A DNA stretch of 64,000 bases from DSOI01 sp041394885 (GTDB lineage Bacteria > Acidobacteriota > Terriglobia > Bryobacterales > Bryobacteraceae): contig JAWKHI010000019.1 of the NCBI GenBank assembly GCA_041394885.1, forward strand, positions 59,413 through 123,412, read 5' to 3'. The notes under the pieces were generated by a model. The model saw only the letters and a program-made list of their open reading frames with translations, did no database searches and was not told where the DNA came from. Position 1 is the first letter of the stretch. The number at the start of each line of letters is the position of its first letter. The position numbers and the translations under genes were made by a program. This document shows positions 36,206 through 44,507 of this stretch, piece after piece.

Positions 36206-37633
36206 TTGAAAACGAAGTGGAAAGTCACGCTCGGAGTCACTGCCGTCTTGCTCGCCGCTGGGGGCATCTACGGCAGCATCCAGTACAGCAAACGGGGTAT
36301 CGTCACCGTGCAGACCGGCCGCGCCGTCCGTCAGAATCTGGTGTCGCTGGTCACCGCGTCGGGCGAGATCAAGCCCCGCAACTATATCAATATCGGCACC
36401 AGTGCGAACGTCCCTTCGCGCATCACCAATATTCTGGTGGCGGAAGGCCAGCATGTGCGCAAGGGGCAACTGCTGGCCACGCTCGAATCGGTGCAGCCGG
36501 AAGCACAGGTGGCCGCGCAACGGGCCAACGTTAGTTCGGCCGAGGCCGACTCGGCCGCATCGGAGGCAGCCCTGAAGGCGTCCGGGCAAAGCATCCGGAC
36601 CCTCGAGGCGTCGCTTGCCCGGGCGCAGACCGATCTCGAACGCGCAAAAATCGATTTCGCCCGCACCCAGAAGCTGTATGAGCAGAAACTGATCGCCAAA
36701 CAGGAGTACGACACACGCCAGATCGCCGTCAAGGCGGCCGAAGCAGCGGTGCATGAGGCCGAATCCCGGATTCCGCAGGCGCGTTCGGACCTGGAGCGGC
36801 TGAGGGCGTCTCTCAACGCGTCCCAAAAGCGCGTCGCGCTAGGACAGGCCAATCTCCGGGCGGCGCAGGACGTGCTCCAGCGCACGCAGGCGGTGGCGCC
36901 GATCGAGGGAATGGTGACCAATTTGCCGGTGCGGATCGGCGAAACCGTCGTGCCCGGTATCCAAAATTCTCCTTCGAGCCTGATCATGACCATCGCCGAC
37001 ATGTCGCTGATCACGGCCGAGGTGAAGGTGGATGAAACCGACATCGTCAACGTGAAACTCGACCAGGAGGCCGATGTCACCATCGACGCCATGCCCAACC
37101 AGACCTTCAAGGGCCAGGTGATCGAAATCGGCAATACCGCGATTCTGCGTTCTACCGGCCTCGCGGCGTCGCAATCGGCCATCTCGAGCCAGGAGGCCAA
37201 GGATTTCAAGGTCGTTGTGGCGCTCACTAATCCGCCCGTGGAGATTCGGCCCGGGCTCTCTTGCACGGCCAAGGTGATCACAGCCACACGGAACGGCGTC
37301 CCATCGATTCCCATTCAGGCGCTGACGGTGAGGCAAAAGGGCGACCTCGAGCCCGAGGTGGCCGGCGCCGAGAAGTCCGCGCCGGTCCAGCGCGATCCTG
37401 CCGCCGAGAAGGCCCGGAAAGAGGAGATCCAGGGTGTTTTCGTGGTGGAGGGCGAGAAAGCGGTGTTCCGGAAGGTGGACACGGGCATCACCGGCGCCAC
37501 CGACATCGAGGTGCTCTCCGGGGTGAAGGACGGCGAGGAGATCATCACCGGCAGTTACAAGGTGATCCGGACGCTGCGCAACGGCGCTCGAATCAAAGTG
37601 GACAACAAGACCCCCGCCAAGCCAGAATCGTAA
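36206..37633 (+). CDS. Periplasmic adaptor subunit (MacA/HlyD family)
   Basis: 475 residues from a TTG at 36206 (reads MKTKWKVTLGVTAVLL). One membrane helix (about 6-24), a lipoyl-like domain split around a very long coiled-coil hairpin (about 95-225, rich in Ala, Gln, Arg and Glu), then beta-barrel and membrane-proximal domains with SLIMTIADMSLITAEVKVDE typical of MacA. An ABC ATPase of the MacB type follows 143 bp downstream, but there is no permease in the neighbourhood. This differs from the complete efflux operon at 13785-18197. It should be anchored in the inner membrane and face the periplasm. Confidence 0.9.
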   Translation: MKTKWKVTLGVTAVLLAAGGIYGSIQYSKRGIVTVQTGRAVRQNLVSLVTASGEIKPRNYINIGTSANVPSRITNILVAEGQHVRKGQLLATLESVQPEAQVAAQRANVSSAEADSAASEAALKASGQSIRTLEASLARAQTDLERAKIDFARTQKLYEQKLIAKQEYDTRQIAVKAAEAAVHEAESRIPQARSDLERLRASLNASQKRVALGQANLRAAQDVLQRTQAVAPIEGMVTNLPVRIGETVVPGIQNSPSSLIMTIADMSLITAEVKVDETDIVNVKLDQEADVTIDAMPNQTFKGQVIEIGNTAILRSTGLAASQSAISSQEAKDFKVVVALTNPPVEIRPGLSCTAKVITATRNGVPSIPIQALTVRQKGDLEPEVAGAEKSAPVQRDPAAEKARKEEIQGVFVVEGEKAVFRKVDTGITGATDIEVLSGVKDGEEIITGSYKVIRTLRNGARIKVDNKTPAKPES

Positions 37634-37776
37634 GGAAGTACCGGGCCGGGTTTGCGCTGGCGTTACATCCGGGGCCGGGACGGCGTCATTACTGGTTTGG
37701 GATTCGCTGAATTGGGTTTCGGCCGGACAGGGATCGGGACGGACCGGAATCGGCGCCTGGAGAAGAAGGAGAATCG

Positions 37777-38517
37777 ATGGCAACCGCTGCAGCCGAGGAC
37801 TTGATCGCGCGAGGGAAACAGCTCAAGAGCGAAGGGATCGTCATCCGCACCTACGATTTGCGGAAGACCTACATTATGGGCGATCAGACCATCAATGCGG
37901 TCGACGGCACCGATATCGAGATCCGGCGCGGGGAGTACGTGGCCATCATGGGTCCGTCGGGCTCCGGCAAATCGACGTTGATGAATCTGATCGGGTGCCT
38001 GGATACGCCCACCGGGGGCCTGTACTACATCAACGGATCCTTGGTGTCGAGCATGAGCGACGACGAGTTGGCGCGGATCCGGAACAAGGAAATCGGCTTC
38101 GTGTTCCAGACCTTCAACCTGCTGGCCCGCGCCACGGCGCTTCACAATGTCGAACTGCCGCTGATCTACTCCGGGATTACGGCGGATAAGCGCCTCGAAA
38201 TGGCCAAAGGCGCGCTGCGCCACGTGGATCTCGAAAAACGCATGTACCACCGCCCGAGCGAGCTGTCGGGTGGACAGCGCCAGAGGGTGGCGATCGCGCG
38301 TGCCCTCGTGAACAACCCATCGATTTTGCTGGCCGACGAGCCCACGGGAAACTTGGATTCCGCCACCGGCAACGAAATTATGGGTTTATTCGACAGGCTG
38401 CACCAGCAGGGGAACACCATCATTCTCGTCACGCACGAGCATGACATCGCCATGTACGCGCACCGCATCATCTACATCCGTGACGGCAAGGTCGAAAAAG
38501 ACGAAAAAGTGAAGTGA
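37777..38517 (+). CDS. ABC transporter ATP-binding protein (MacB/LolD type)
   Basis: 246 residues. Walker A GPSGSGKST, signature LSGGQRQRVAIARAL, Walker B ILLADEPTGNLDSATG and switch LVTHEHD are all intact. The sequence is of the LolD/MacB ATPase subfamily and has a 25-residue N-terminal extension. AGAAGGAG precedes the ATG. The expected MacB-like permease is not encoded next to it: downstream comes a hairpin and then a non-coding stretch. It may use a permease encoded elsewhere. Confidence 0.92.
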   Translation: MATAAAEDLIARGKQLKSEGIVIRTYDLRKTYIMGDQTINAVDGTDIEIRRGEYVAIMGPSGSGKSTLMNLIGCLDTPTGGLYYINGSLVSSMSDDELARIRNKEIGFVFQTFNLLARATALHNVELPLIYSGITADKRLEMAKGALRHVDLEKRMYHRPSELSGGQRQRVAIARALVNNPSILLADEPTGNLDSATGNEIMGLFDRLHQQGNTIILVTHEHDIAMYAHRIIYIRDGKVEKDEKVK

Positions 38518-38541
38518 GCGCGCGGCGGGGCTCGCGCTTTT
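38517..38541 (+). terminator. Possible intrinsic terminator after the ABC ATPase
   Basis: AGCGCG (38517-38522) and CGCGCT (38533-38538) pair across a 10-base loop, followed by a short T run to 38541. It begins at the last base of the ATPase stop codon. The stem is short, so this is a weak candidate. Confidence 0.35.
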
Positions 38542-38638
38542 CGACGCACGCGGATTTTTTTTCTCCTTCCGAATCAGAGAGCTGGCCAGATCGAATTTGC
38601 TCGTGCCCTGGCTGCCGTTGGTAGCTTCGAATCAGGAG

Positions 38639-38658
38639 CGAAGGGGCTGCCCCCTTCG
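38639..38658. other. Perfect 8-bp hairpin upstream of a short ORF
   Basis: CGAAGGGG (38639-38646), loop CTGC, CCCCTTCG (38651-38658). It lies nine bases before the ATG at 38667. It could be an RNA structure that controls the short ORF or a factor-independent terminator lacking a T run. The 378-bp stretch 38518-38895 holds this hairpin, two small ORF candidates and a second hairpin, and otherwise no recognisable gene. Confidence 0.45.
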
Positions 38659-38666
38659 AAACTGAC

Positions 38667-38720
38667 ATGGCCGAAGAACCGATCATCATTGTTCCGGATC
38701 CTCCCGATCAGTGGTTCTAA
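38667..38720 (+). CDS. Possible 17-residue peptide (speculative)
   Basis: The ATG at 38667 reads MAEEPIIIVPDPPDQWF and stops at TAA (38718-38720). It sits between two perfect GC-rich hairpins (38639-38658 and 38725-38742) in an otherwise gene-free stretch. There is no strong ribosome-binding site in front of it; a GGAG lies about 28 bases upstream and part of it is next to the first stem. The peptide has a short hydrophobic core and a proline-rich acidic tail. It matches no family I know; it could be chance. No maturation or transport genes are adjacent. Confidence 0.25.
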   Translation: MAEEPIIIVPDPPDQWF

Positions 38721-38724
38721 CTCA

Positions 38725-38742
38725 CGGAGCCTTTCGGCTCCG
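38725..38742. terminator. GC-rich hairpin downstream of the short ORF
   Basis: CGGAGCC (38725-38731), loop TTTC, GGCTCCG (38736-38742): a perfect 7-bp stem four bases after the TAA of the 17-residue ORF. No T run follows, so it may be a structural or Rho-assisted end rather than a true intrinsic terminator. Confidence 0.4.
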
Positions 38743-38854
38743 CTGATTCGTGCGCTCACTGACGCACGTTAAACGCAAATAGAATGCCTCTTGGAAAAGA
38801 GGCTGCCATTTCACGGCAAAGTCTGGTATCCTTACCGCGATGGGGGAGGCGTAA

Positions 38855-38899
38855 ATGCCTTCCCCATCGAAAGACACACCCTGGCCGCCGCGTCCATGA
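38855..38899 (+). CDS. Possible 14-residue leader peptide coupled to the CHAT gene
   Basis: A strong ribosome-binding site (GGGGGAGG at 38842-38849) precedes the ATG at 38855, which reads MPSPSKDTPWPPRP and ends in TGA (38897-38899) overlapping the ATG of the CHAT gene (38896) as ATGA. The CHAT ATG itself has no visible binding site, so its translation may depend on this leader. The proline-rich end could slow ribosomes. Evidence is positional only. Confidence 0.4.
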   Translation: MPSPSKDTPWPPRP

Positions 38900-41256
38900 G
38901 CAAGCTCGTTCCCGTCATCCTGCTTTTCCTCCTGATGACGGGCCGTCCCACACCAGGTCTTTTCCCCCGGCCCGCGGCAACGCCTCCCGGAGTTCTACAG
39001 GCACTGCGCGAAACTCGTGGATTCATCGCCGATTTCCGGTTCGAGGAAGCGCTCCGCCGGCTTTCCTCCCTCGACGGCTATCCCGCCCAAGGAACCAATC
39101 CTCGCGTCGCCGCCTCCATTCATCTTTATCGTGCGATTTGCCAGCAAAGGCTATTCCGCTTTGCCGAGGCAATTCCGGAATATGCCCGAGCACGGCAAGC
39201 CGCGCTCGATGCAGGCGATCGCGCTCTGGCCGGCACCGCCGCCCACAATTTGTCGAATCTCCACCTGCAATCCTTTGCCCTGCGCCCGGCGTTGGCGGCC
39301 TCGGAAGAGGCGTTGCAGCTCTTCCCCGTAAGCGGCAATCCGGACACGCGCCTGCAAATGGAGATTCATTACGCCCGCCTCCTGGCCAGAACGGGAGATC
39401 CGGAACGGTCCATCGAACGCCTCTACTCACTGCTCGGGGCTACGGCGTTTTCCGGCAACCGCTCTCTCGAAGGTTGGGTATGGGAGGCGCTGGGATTCGA
39501 ACATCTCCGGCGGCGCGATCTCGACGCAGCGGAAGAGGCCCTCTCCCGGGCGTTCTATATCCGGACCCTGGCCGGCGATCCGGAAGCCGCGGCCTCGCTT
39601 TGGTGGCTGGGCGAGTTGCGGCTGGAGCAAAATGACCCCGCGGCAGCCTTGCGCCTTTTCGACGCGGCTACGCTGCTGCGCGGACCGATCGCCGCGACAC
39701 TGCCGCGGTGGCGTCCGTGGTCGATGCGGGCCCGCGCCTTGCTCGCCACCGGACATCTGGCCGAAGGGCTCAATTTCTTCCGCCGCGCCGTGGAGGCGGT
39801 AGACCGCTCGCGGCTGGACCTGCTTCCCGCCGATTCCTGGCGCGTGGAGGCGGGAGCGGGCGTCGACATGGTCTTCGACGGGTATGTGGACGCGCTGCTG
39901 GCTGCGCCCGGTTCGCCCGATCTCGCCGAACTCGCCCAGGCCGCCGCTGGACGCCGCGCCGCCAGCCTCCGCACCGATCCGGCCTGGATCCATCGCGTAC
40001 GGCAGTCGCTGCCTTCCGGCTATTGGGATGCGCTCAACCGTCTGCAGTTTCTACAGGAGAGCGCTTTTCGAGCCCCCTCCCCCGCTCTCGATCGCGACAT
40101 CGCGCAAACCCGGGCCCGGATGGCCGAACTCGAAGGCGCGGCCGGCGCCGCGTCCGTGCTGGCGAACCTCACCGCGCCGCCCATGCGGTTGAGCGAACTC
40201 GCCTCCGATCAGGCGGTGCTCGTGTTTCACGCCGGGCGGAACAATGCTTTTCTCCTGGCAGGCACGCCCGGCGGCTGGCATCTCATCCGGTTGCCGGCCG
40301 GAGAGGAACTGATTGGTCCTCTGCGGCGTTTCAAGGAGTCGGTGGAGAATGGCGCGGCGTCCGGCGGCCAGCAGGGCGAGGCGCTCTACCGTATGTTGTT
40401 TGCCTCCCTCCCGCCCGAGACTCTACGGCGCCGCCGGTGGCTGTTCCTGCTCGACGATGAACTGTTCGAGGCGCCGTTTTCGGCATTGGTCACCGGCTTC
40501 GAGGACGGCCGCGAACACTACCTCGTGGAGAGCCATGCCATCCGCATGGCGGCTGGGCTCCTTCCCCGCCGCGCCTCCGCCCCCGATGGTCCCGTCCGCT
40601 CCTTCCTCGGCGTCGGGGACCCCGTCTACAACTCGGCCGATCCGCGGGCCGCCGCCATCGCAGCTCCGCCCGCCGCCGCCCCGCTCTCCAGGCTGGCCGG
40701 GTCAGGCCGGGAGGTAGAGTCCTGCGCGGCGCTGTTTCCCGAGCGCTCCGTGCTCACAGGCCCAGACGCGAACTTGGACCGTATCTCCAACGCCTTGGCT
40801 GCTTCGCCCGGCGTGATCCACATCGCATCCCACGCCGTGCCGGCGCCGGACTCCCCGCGCGAAACACTCCTTGCGCTCAGCCTCGGTCCAGCGGGCGCCC
40901 CCGAGCTCCTGAGTCCCGAGTGGGTGACTTCGCATCCGGTCAGCGCGAGGATCGTGGTGATGAACGGTTGCCGGTCCGGAAGCGGCGACATACTGCCTGG
41001 CGAAGGACTGATGGGCCTTACCCGCGCCTGGCTCTACGCCGGTGCCCAAACGGTTCTGGCCACCTATTGGCCGACCCTGGACGACTCGGGCGATTTGATG
41101 GCCGAATTCTACCGCCGTTGGGGAGGATGGCGAGAGTCCGCCGTTCCGCCCGAGGAAGCACTCCAGCAGGCGCAAATGGCCATGATCGCAATGGGTGGCT
41201 GGCGGGCAGAGCCCAAATATTGGGGTGCGTATTTTCTCTCCGGAGTGGGTAGATAA
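38896..41256 (+). CDS. TPR-CHAT caspase-like protease with signal peptide
   Basis: About 786 residues from the ATG at 38896; the frame is open to 38791. The N-terminus (SKLVPVILLFLLMTG) is a signal peptide or anchor, so the protein is probably exported. Residues about 30-330 form TPR-like helical repeats (AYIRTLAGDPEAAASLWWLGELRL-type units). The C-terminal CHAT domain (about 490-786) has the clan CD dyad: His646 in IHIASHAVP and Cys692 in VVMNGCRSGSGDILPGEGLMG, then TVLATYWPTLDD. CHAT domains are separase/caspase-like peptidases. An ECF sigma factor and a zinc-finger anti-sigma factor follow on the same strand, suggesting a protease-controlled transcriptional response. The substrate is unknown. 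Confidence 0.88.
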   Translation: MSKLVPVILLFLLMTGRPTPGLFPRPAATPPGVLQALRETRGFIADFRFEEALRRLSSLDGYPAQGTNPRVAASIHLYRAICQQRLFRFAEAIPEYARARQAALDAGDRALAGTAAHNLSNLHLQSFALRPALAASEEALQLFPVSGNPDTRLQMEIHYARLLARTGDPERSIERLYSLLGATAFSGNRSLEGWVWEALGFEHLRRRDLDAAEEALSRAFYIRTLAGDPEAAASLWWLGELRLEQNDPAAALRLFDAATLLRGPIAATLPRWRPWSMRARALLATGHLAEGLNFFRRAVEAVDRSRLDLLPADSWRVEAGAGVDMVFDGYVDALLAAPGSPDLAELAQAAAGRRAASLRTDPAWIHRVRQSLPSGYWDALNRLQFLQESAFRAPSPALDRDIAQTRARMAELEGAAGAASVLANLTAPPMRLSELASDQAVLVFHAGRNNAFLLAGTPGGWHLIRLPAGEELIGPLRRFKESVENGAASGGQQGEALYRMLFASLPPETLRRRRWLFLLDDELFEAPFSALVTGFEDGREHYLVESHAIRMAAGLLPRRASAPDGPVRSFLGVGDPVYNSADPRAAAIAAPPAAAPLSRLAGSGREVESCAALFPERSVLTGPDANLDRISNALAASPGVIHIASHAVPAPDSPRETLLALSLGPAGAPELLSPEWVTSHPVSARIVVMNGCRSGSGDILPGEGLMGLTRAWLYAGAQTVLATYWPTLDDSGDLMAEFYRRWGGWRESAVPPEEALQQAQMAMIAMGGWRAEPKYWGAYFLSGVGR

Positions 41257-41408
41257 CCCGCTAACGCGGGGATTGTCAATCGGTTGAACGCCTTATATTA
41301 TTACGGTAGTAAACCTGCTGCACTTGCCGGTATGCGCCTCCGGGAATCGTTCAACCAGAAGACCTCCCCCCAATCGCGCTTCTGGGTTCTCTAGAACGTA
41401 GAACCCCT

Positions 41409-41430
41409 GTCTCCGATTGTCTTCGGAGAC
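41409..41430. other. Perfect hairpin between CHAT and sigma-factor genes
   Basis: GTCTCCGA (41409-41416), six-base loop, TCGGAGAC (41423-41430). It lies 153 bp after the CHAT stop and 76 bp before the longer sigma-factor start. It has no T run on the + strand. It could attenuate or stabilise the transcript, or end the CHAT message. Confidence 0.4.
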
Positions 41431-41505
41431 CGAATTCAAAAAAATGACTCCAAAGACGGAGCGCCGGTCCGGGCGCTGCGTCTCCTGCGAGGAAATACCC
41501 AACCG

Positions 41506-42258
41506 ATGTCCGCACTTGCCCAGACCGCACCTTTCACCCGATCTTCCGGAGAGGCCGCTCCCCCGGCCGGCGAGATTCCTCCGCCGCCTTGCGAGGCTGC
41601 TTCGATGAACCAGACGACAGCGAAGATGCCTGTTGCCAGCGCAGCCGGAACGCAACCGCCTGCCGTGGATGGCATCCGCTGGCGGCGCTTGGTTAGCCGG
41701 ATTCAATCCGGCGACGACGCCGGAATGCGGGAACTCTACGAGATCTTCCACAAAGGCGTTCGATTCTACTTGTGCCGCCAATTGGGTCCCCAGGAACTCG
41801 AAGACAAGGTGCATGACACGTTCTTGATCGTCGTGGAGGCAATCCAGGCCGGCGACCTGCGCGAACCGGAGAGGCTGATGGGCTTTGTTCGCACGGTGGT
41901 CCGGCGCCAGGTGGCAGCCCACATTGACCATGTGGTGCAGGTCCGTAAGGACCGGACTGACCTCGAGAGCGGCGCCCGCGTCGTCGATCACCGCCAGAAT
42001 CCGGAAGAATCGCTCCAGGACGAACAGCGCGTGGAACTCATGCGCGAGGTGTTGAGTGACCTGTCAGACCGCGATGGCGAGATCCTGACTCGATTCTACT
42101 TGCGTGAGCAGACGCAGGAGCAGATCTGCGCCGAAATGGAGCTCTCCACCACACAGTTCCGTCTGCTGAAGTCCCGCGCCAAGGCCCGGTTTGGCGAACT
42201 CGGAAGAAAAAAGCTGATCCAGCGTTCCCTTCGTCGATTTTCTCTGAGAAAATCCTGA
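41506..42258 (+). CDS. ECF-type RNA polymerase sigma factor
   Basis: 250 residues from the ATG at 41506. A shorter form from the ATG at 41605 (217 residues, GAGG eight bases upstream) is equally possible, because the first 33 residues are low-complexity Pro/Ala-rich sequence. Region 2 spans about 58-130 (SGDDAGMRELYEIFHKGVRFYL, LEDKVHDTFLIVVEAI) and region 4 about 175-235 (LSDRDGEILTRFYLREQTQEQICAEM, in pieces, with the TTQFRLLKSRAKARF recognition helix). It is followed by its probable anti-sigma factor and preceded by a CHAT protease. Confidence 0.88.
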   Translation: MSALAQTAPFTRSSGEAAPPAGEIPPPPCEAASMNQTTAKMPVASAAGTQPPAVDGIRWRRLVSRIQSGDDAGMRELYEIFHKGVRFYLCRQLGPQELEDKVHDTFLIVVEAIQAGDLREPERLMGFVRTVVRRQVAAHIDHVVQVRKDRTDLESGARVVDHRQNPEESLQDEQRVELMREVLSDLSDRDGEILTRFYLREQTQEQICAEMELSTTQFRLLKSRAKARFGELGRKKLIQRSLRRFSLRKS

Positions 42259-42422
42259 CTCTCCCTGCACTATCCAACCAGCAGTCCACTGTGTGCGTGC
42301 CGCATGCATACAGTTCCGGCGGAGCGTTCGCGCGCTCGTTCGCCCTACAAACCAAACACGCCTGCGGACCCCAACGTCCGGGAAGGCGGAAAACGATTCG
42401 GTATTGCTGACTTGGAGGAAAA

Positions 42423-43046
42423 ATGACTTGGGAACACGGACATCCTGACGAGGACGCAGTGGAGCAATATTCACTAGGGACGATGCCCGACGACGAGCAA
42501 GCCCTCTTTGAGGAGCACATGCTGCTGTGTGAGCTCTGCCAGAAACGAGTGGAGGAAACCGATAACTACGTACGTGCGCTCCGGACCGCCGCCACGCGGA
42601 TCCAACACGCCGGGGCCGCCCAGCCCAAGCCGAAGGTAGTTCCGCGGATCCGGTCTTTCTTTCCCGTACCGGCCGCGAGCGCCCTCGCTGCGGCCGTGCT
42701 TGCGATCGCCGTTTTCGCCCCGCGCCCTGAACCGGTGGCGGGAACCGCGGCCGTGCACCTGACAGCCCTGCGCGGTTCCTCCGCCGCGGCCGGCCGGTTG
42801 GGGACAGCTCCGGCTCACCGCCAGATCGAGATGACGCTCGACGCCGCCGCGCTTCCCGTGCGGGACTCCTACGTGATCGAACTGGTGGATTCAACCGGGA
42901 AGCTCCTGTGGCAGGTGCCCTCCAAGCCGGCGGGCGATACACTGGCCGTGACCTATCCAGCCGGGTGCGCGCCGGGTCAATACTGGGTCCGGGTGTATGA
43001 TTCCGGCCGGAGCCTCCTGCGCGAATACGGGCTGCAGGTTCGCTGA
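42423..43046 (+). CDS. Zinc-finger anti-sigma factor, membrane-anchored
   Basis: 207 residues with a strong GGAGGAAAA site before the ATG. The N-terminal part has the ZAS-type motif His32-X3-Cys36-X2-Cys39 (EEHMLLCELCQ), which binds ECF sigma factors. A single membrane helix lies at about 78-96, after a basic linker. The C-terminal part (about 105-207) is a beta-rich outer domain. Gene order sigma then anti-sigma is the standard arrangement. Release of the sigma factor would need a signal or cleavage of this protein; the exported CHAT protease encoded upstream is a candidate. That link is an inference. Confidence 0.85.
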   Translation: MTWEHGHPDEDAVEQYSLGTMPDDEQALFEEHMLLCELCQKRVEETDNYVRALRTAATRIQHAGAAQPKPKVVPRIRSFFPVPAASALAAAVLAIAVFAPRPEPVAGTAAVHLTALRGSSAAAGRLGTAPAHRQIEMTLDAAALPVRDSYVIELVDSTGKLLWQVPSKPAGDTLAVTYPAGCAPGQYWVRVYDSGRSLLREYGLQVR

Positions 43047-43073
43047 CGCCCACACTCACCCGGCCGGCGCCGC

Positions 43074-44507
43074 CTACTCCGCCGCCGGCGCGCGTATCGC
43101 CTGACCCGGAAACACGTCCTCCACCACCCGGCCATCGCGCACTACCAGCGCGCCGCCTACCAGCACATAGCGCACCCCCTCGGCCATGATGGCGGGCTTT
43201 TCGTAGGTCGACCGGTCGATCACCCGCGCGGCGTCGAATACGGTAATGTCGGCGTCGGCTCCCAACCGGATCCGGCCCTTGCGCCGCATCCCGGGGACAC
43301 GCGCCTCCAGCCGCTGCGCGGGCCGGAGCGTCATCTTGGCCACGGCTTCGATCAGCGGTAATCCCCCGTCGCGCGCGAAACGGCCCAGCACGCGGGTGAA
43401 GGTTCCCGAAGACCGCGGATGACCGCTCGTGGGCGTCACGTCGAACCCGTCGCTCGCGATCATGGTGAGCGGACTCAGAATCGCCTCCCGCACCCGTTCC
43501 TCGGTATTGGCGTGAATGATCACCGTTCCCCCTTGCTGGCGATAACGCAAAAAGGTGTCCCGGGTGAGACGCTCGCCGGTGGCCATCCATTGCAGGCGCT
43601 GATAGTCGGCCGGCGCGCGATCGGTCCATGTGTCGAAGATCGCCGATTCGATCCGCGTGGCCCCGGCTGTGTAAGGATAGGCTTCCGTGGTGATGTCCAG
43701 TCCGCGGCGGCGGGCGTCGGCGATCATCCCGAGCATCCGGCCGGTGGATGCCTGCGCGCTCGAGTTGATATGAACCACGTGGAGCCCCGCGCCGGAAATC
43801 GCCGCCGCGGCGATCGCCTCGCTCAATCCCTGCTCGCGATCCCCGGTGGCGCCCGCGCTCGACGCGCCGCGGATATGCACGTGGCACGAAGCGCCATACC
43901 GCGCCGCTACGCGAAACATTTCGAGGATCTCCCAATGCGAAGCCGCCTCCGTGTAGGCGATCCCGAATCCCACCGCCACCGCGCCACGCCGCAACCCATG
44001 CTCGATCCGTTGCGCAATCGCGGCGATCTCCTCCTCGGTCGCGGCCCGGTGCGCGGCGGGACCCGATGGCAGAAAATCGCCTGGATCCTTCATCACCGCC
44101 ATCCGCACCGGAGCATGTCCCACCGAAGCGCCGTAGTTGACCAGCGACTTTCCCACCCTCCCCGCGTACCAGGCATCCACGTCCGCCACGCCCACCTCCA
44201 GCTCGAGCGCGCTGGTGACGCCATCCATCGCCTGCCAGCGCCCCGAAGCCGGGTCTCGTCCGTGCCAATGCAGATCGATGAATCCGGGCGCCACCGTCAA
44301 ACCCCGCGCATCGATGGTGACCTTGGCGTTATCGAGCGGACTTTCGCTCAGCGCCGCGATCGAACCCGCCCGGATGCCCACGTGCCGGACCTCATCGAGG
44401 CCCGTCTCCGGATCGAGCACGCGCCCACCCGCGATCACCAGATCGAACGGCTGCGCCCCGGCCGCGACCGCCCAAAGCAGCAGGCCCGCCGCCCGACCGT
44501 GTCTCAT
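43074..44507 (-). CDS. Exported amidohydrolase (D-aminoacylase/dihydroorotase-like)
   Basis: 477 residues from the ATG at 44507, which overlaps the DUF1080 stop as ATGA; longer starts to 44714 lack family sequence. A signal peptide (GLLLWAVAAGAQ) precedes DLVIAGGRVLDPETGLDEVRH, in pieces, the beta-sandwich start of amidohydrolases. The metal site begins with FIDLHWHGRD (HxH form); later ligands are in VHIRGAS, LHVVHINSS and IASDGFDVTP. It resembles N-acyl-D-amino-acid deacylases. The operon with DUF1080 and a sulfatase suggests work on an exported glycan or glycopeptide; the substrate is not known. Confidence 0.85.
   Translation of the reverse strand: MRHGRAAGLLLWAVAAGAQPFDLVIAGGRVLDPETGLDEVRHVGIRAGSIAALSESPLDNAKVTIDARGLTVAPGFIDLHWHGRDPASGRWQAMDGVTSALELEVGVADVDAWYAGRVGKSLVNYGASVGHAPVRMAVMKDPGDFLPSGPAAHRAATEEEIAAIAQRIEHGLRRGAVAVGFGIAYTEAASHWEILEMFRVAARYGASCHVHIRGASSAGATGDREQGLSEAIAAAAISGAGLHVVHINSSAQASTGRMLGMIADARRRGLDITTEAYPYTAGATRIESAIFDTWTDRAPADYQRLQWMATGERLTRDTFLRYRQQGGTVIIHANTEERVREAILSPLTMIASDGFDVTPTSGHPRSSGTFTRVLGRFARDGGLPLIEAVAKMTLRPAQRLEARVPGMRRKGRIRLGADADITVFDAARVIDRSTYEKPAIMAEGVRYVLVGGALVVRDGRVVEDVFPGQAIRAPAAE

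Noticed and set aside
41417..41608. A 63-codon ORF ahead of the sigma-factor start at 41605
   Set aside because: It ends with an ATGA overlap, but it shares most of its length with the sigma-factor frame from 41506 and its composition (Pro/Arg-rich) looks like a shadow.
42064..44268. A 734-codon open frame on the - strand
   Set aside because: It overlaps the amidohydrolase in another frame and is antisense to the anti-sigma and sigma genes; its composition is Arg/Gly-rich without motifs.
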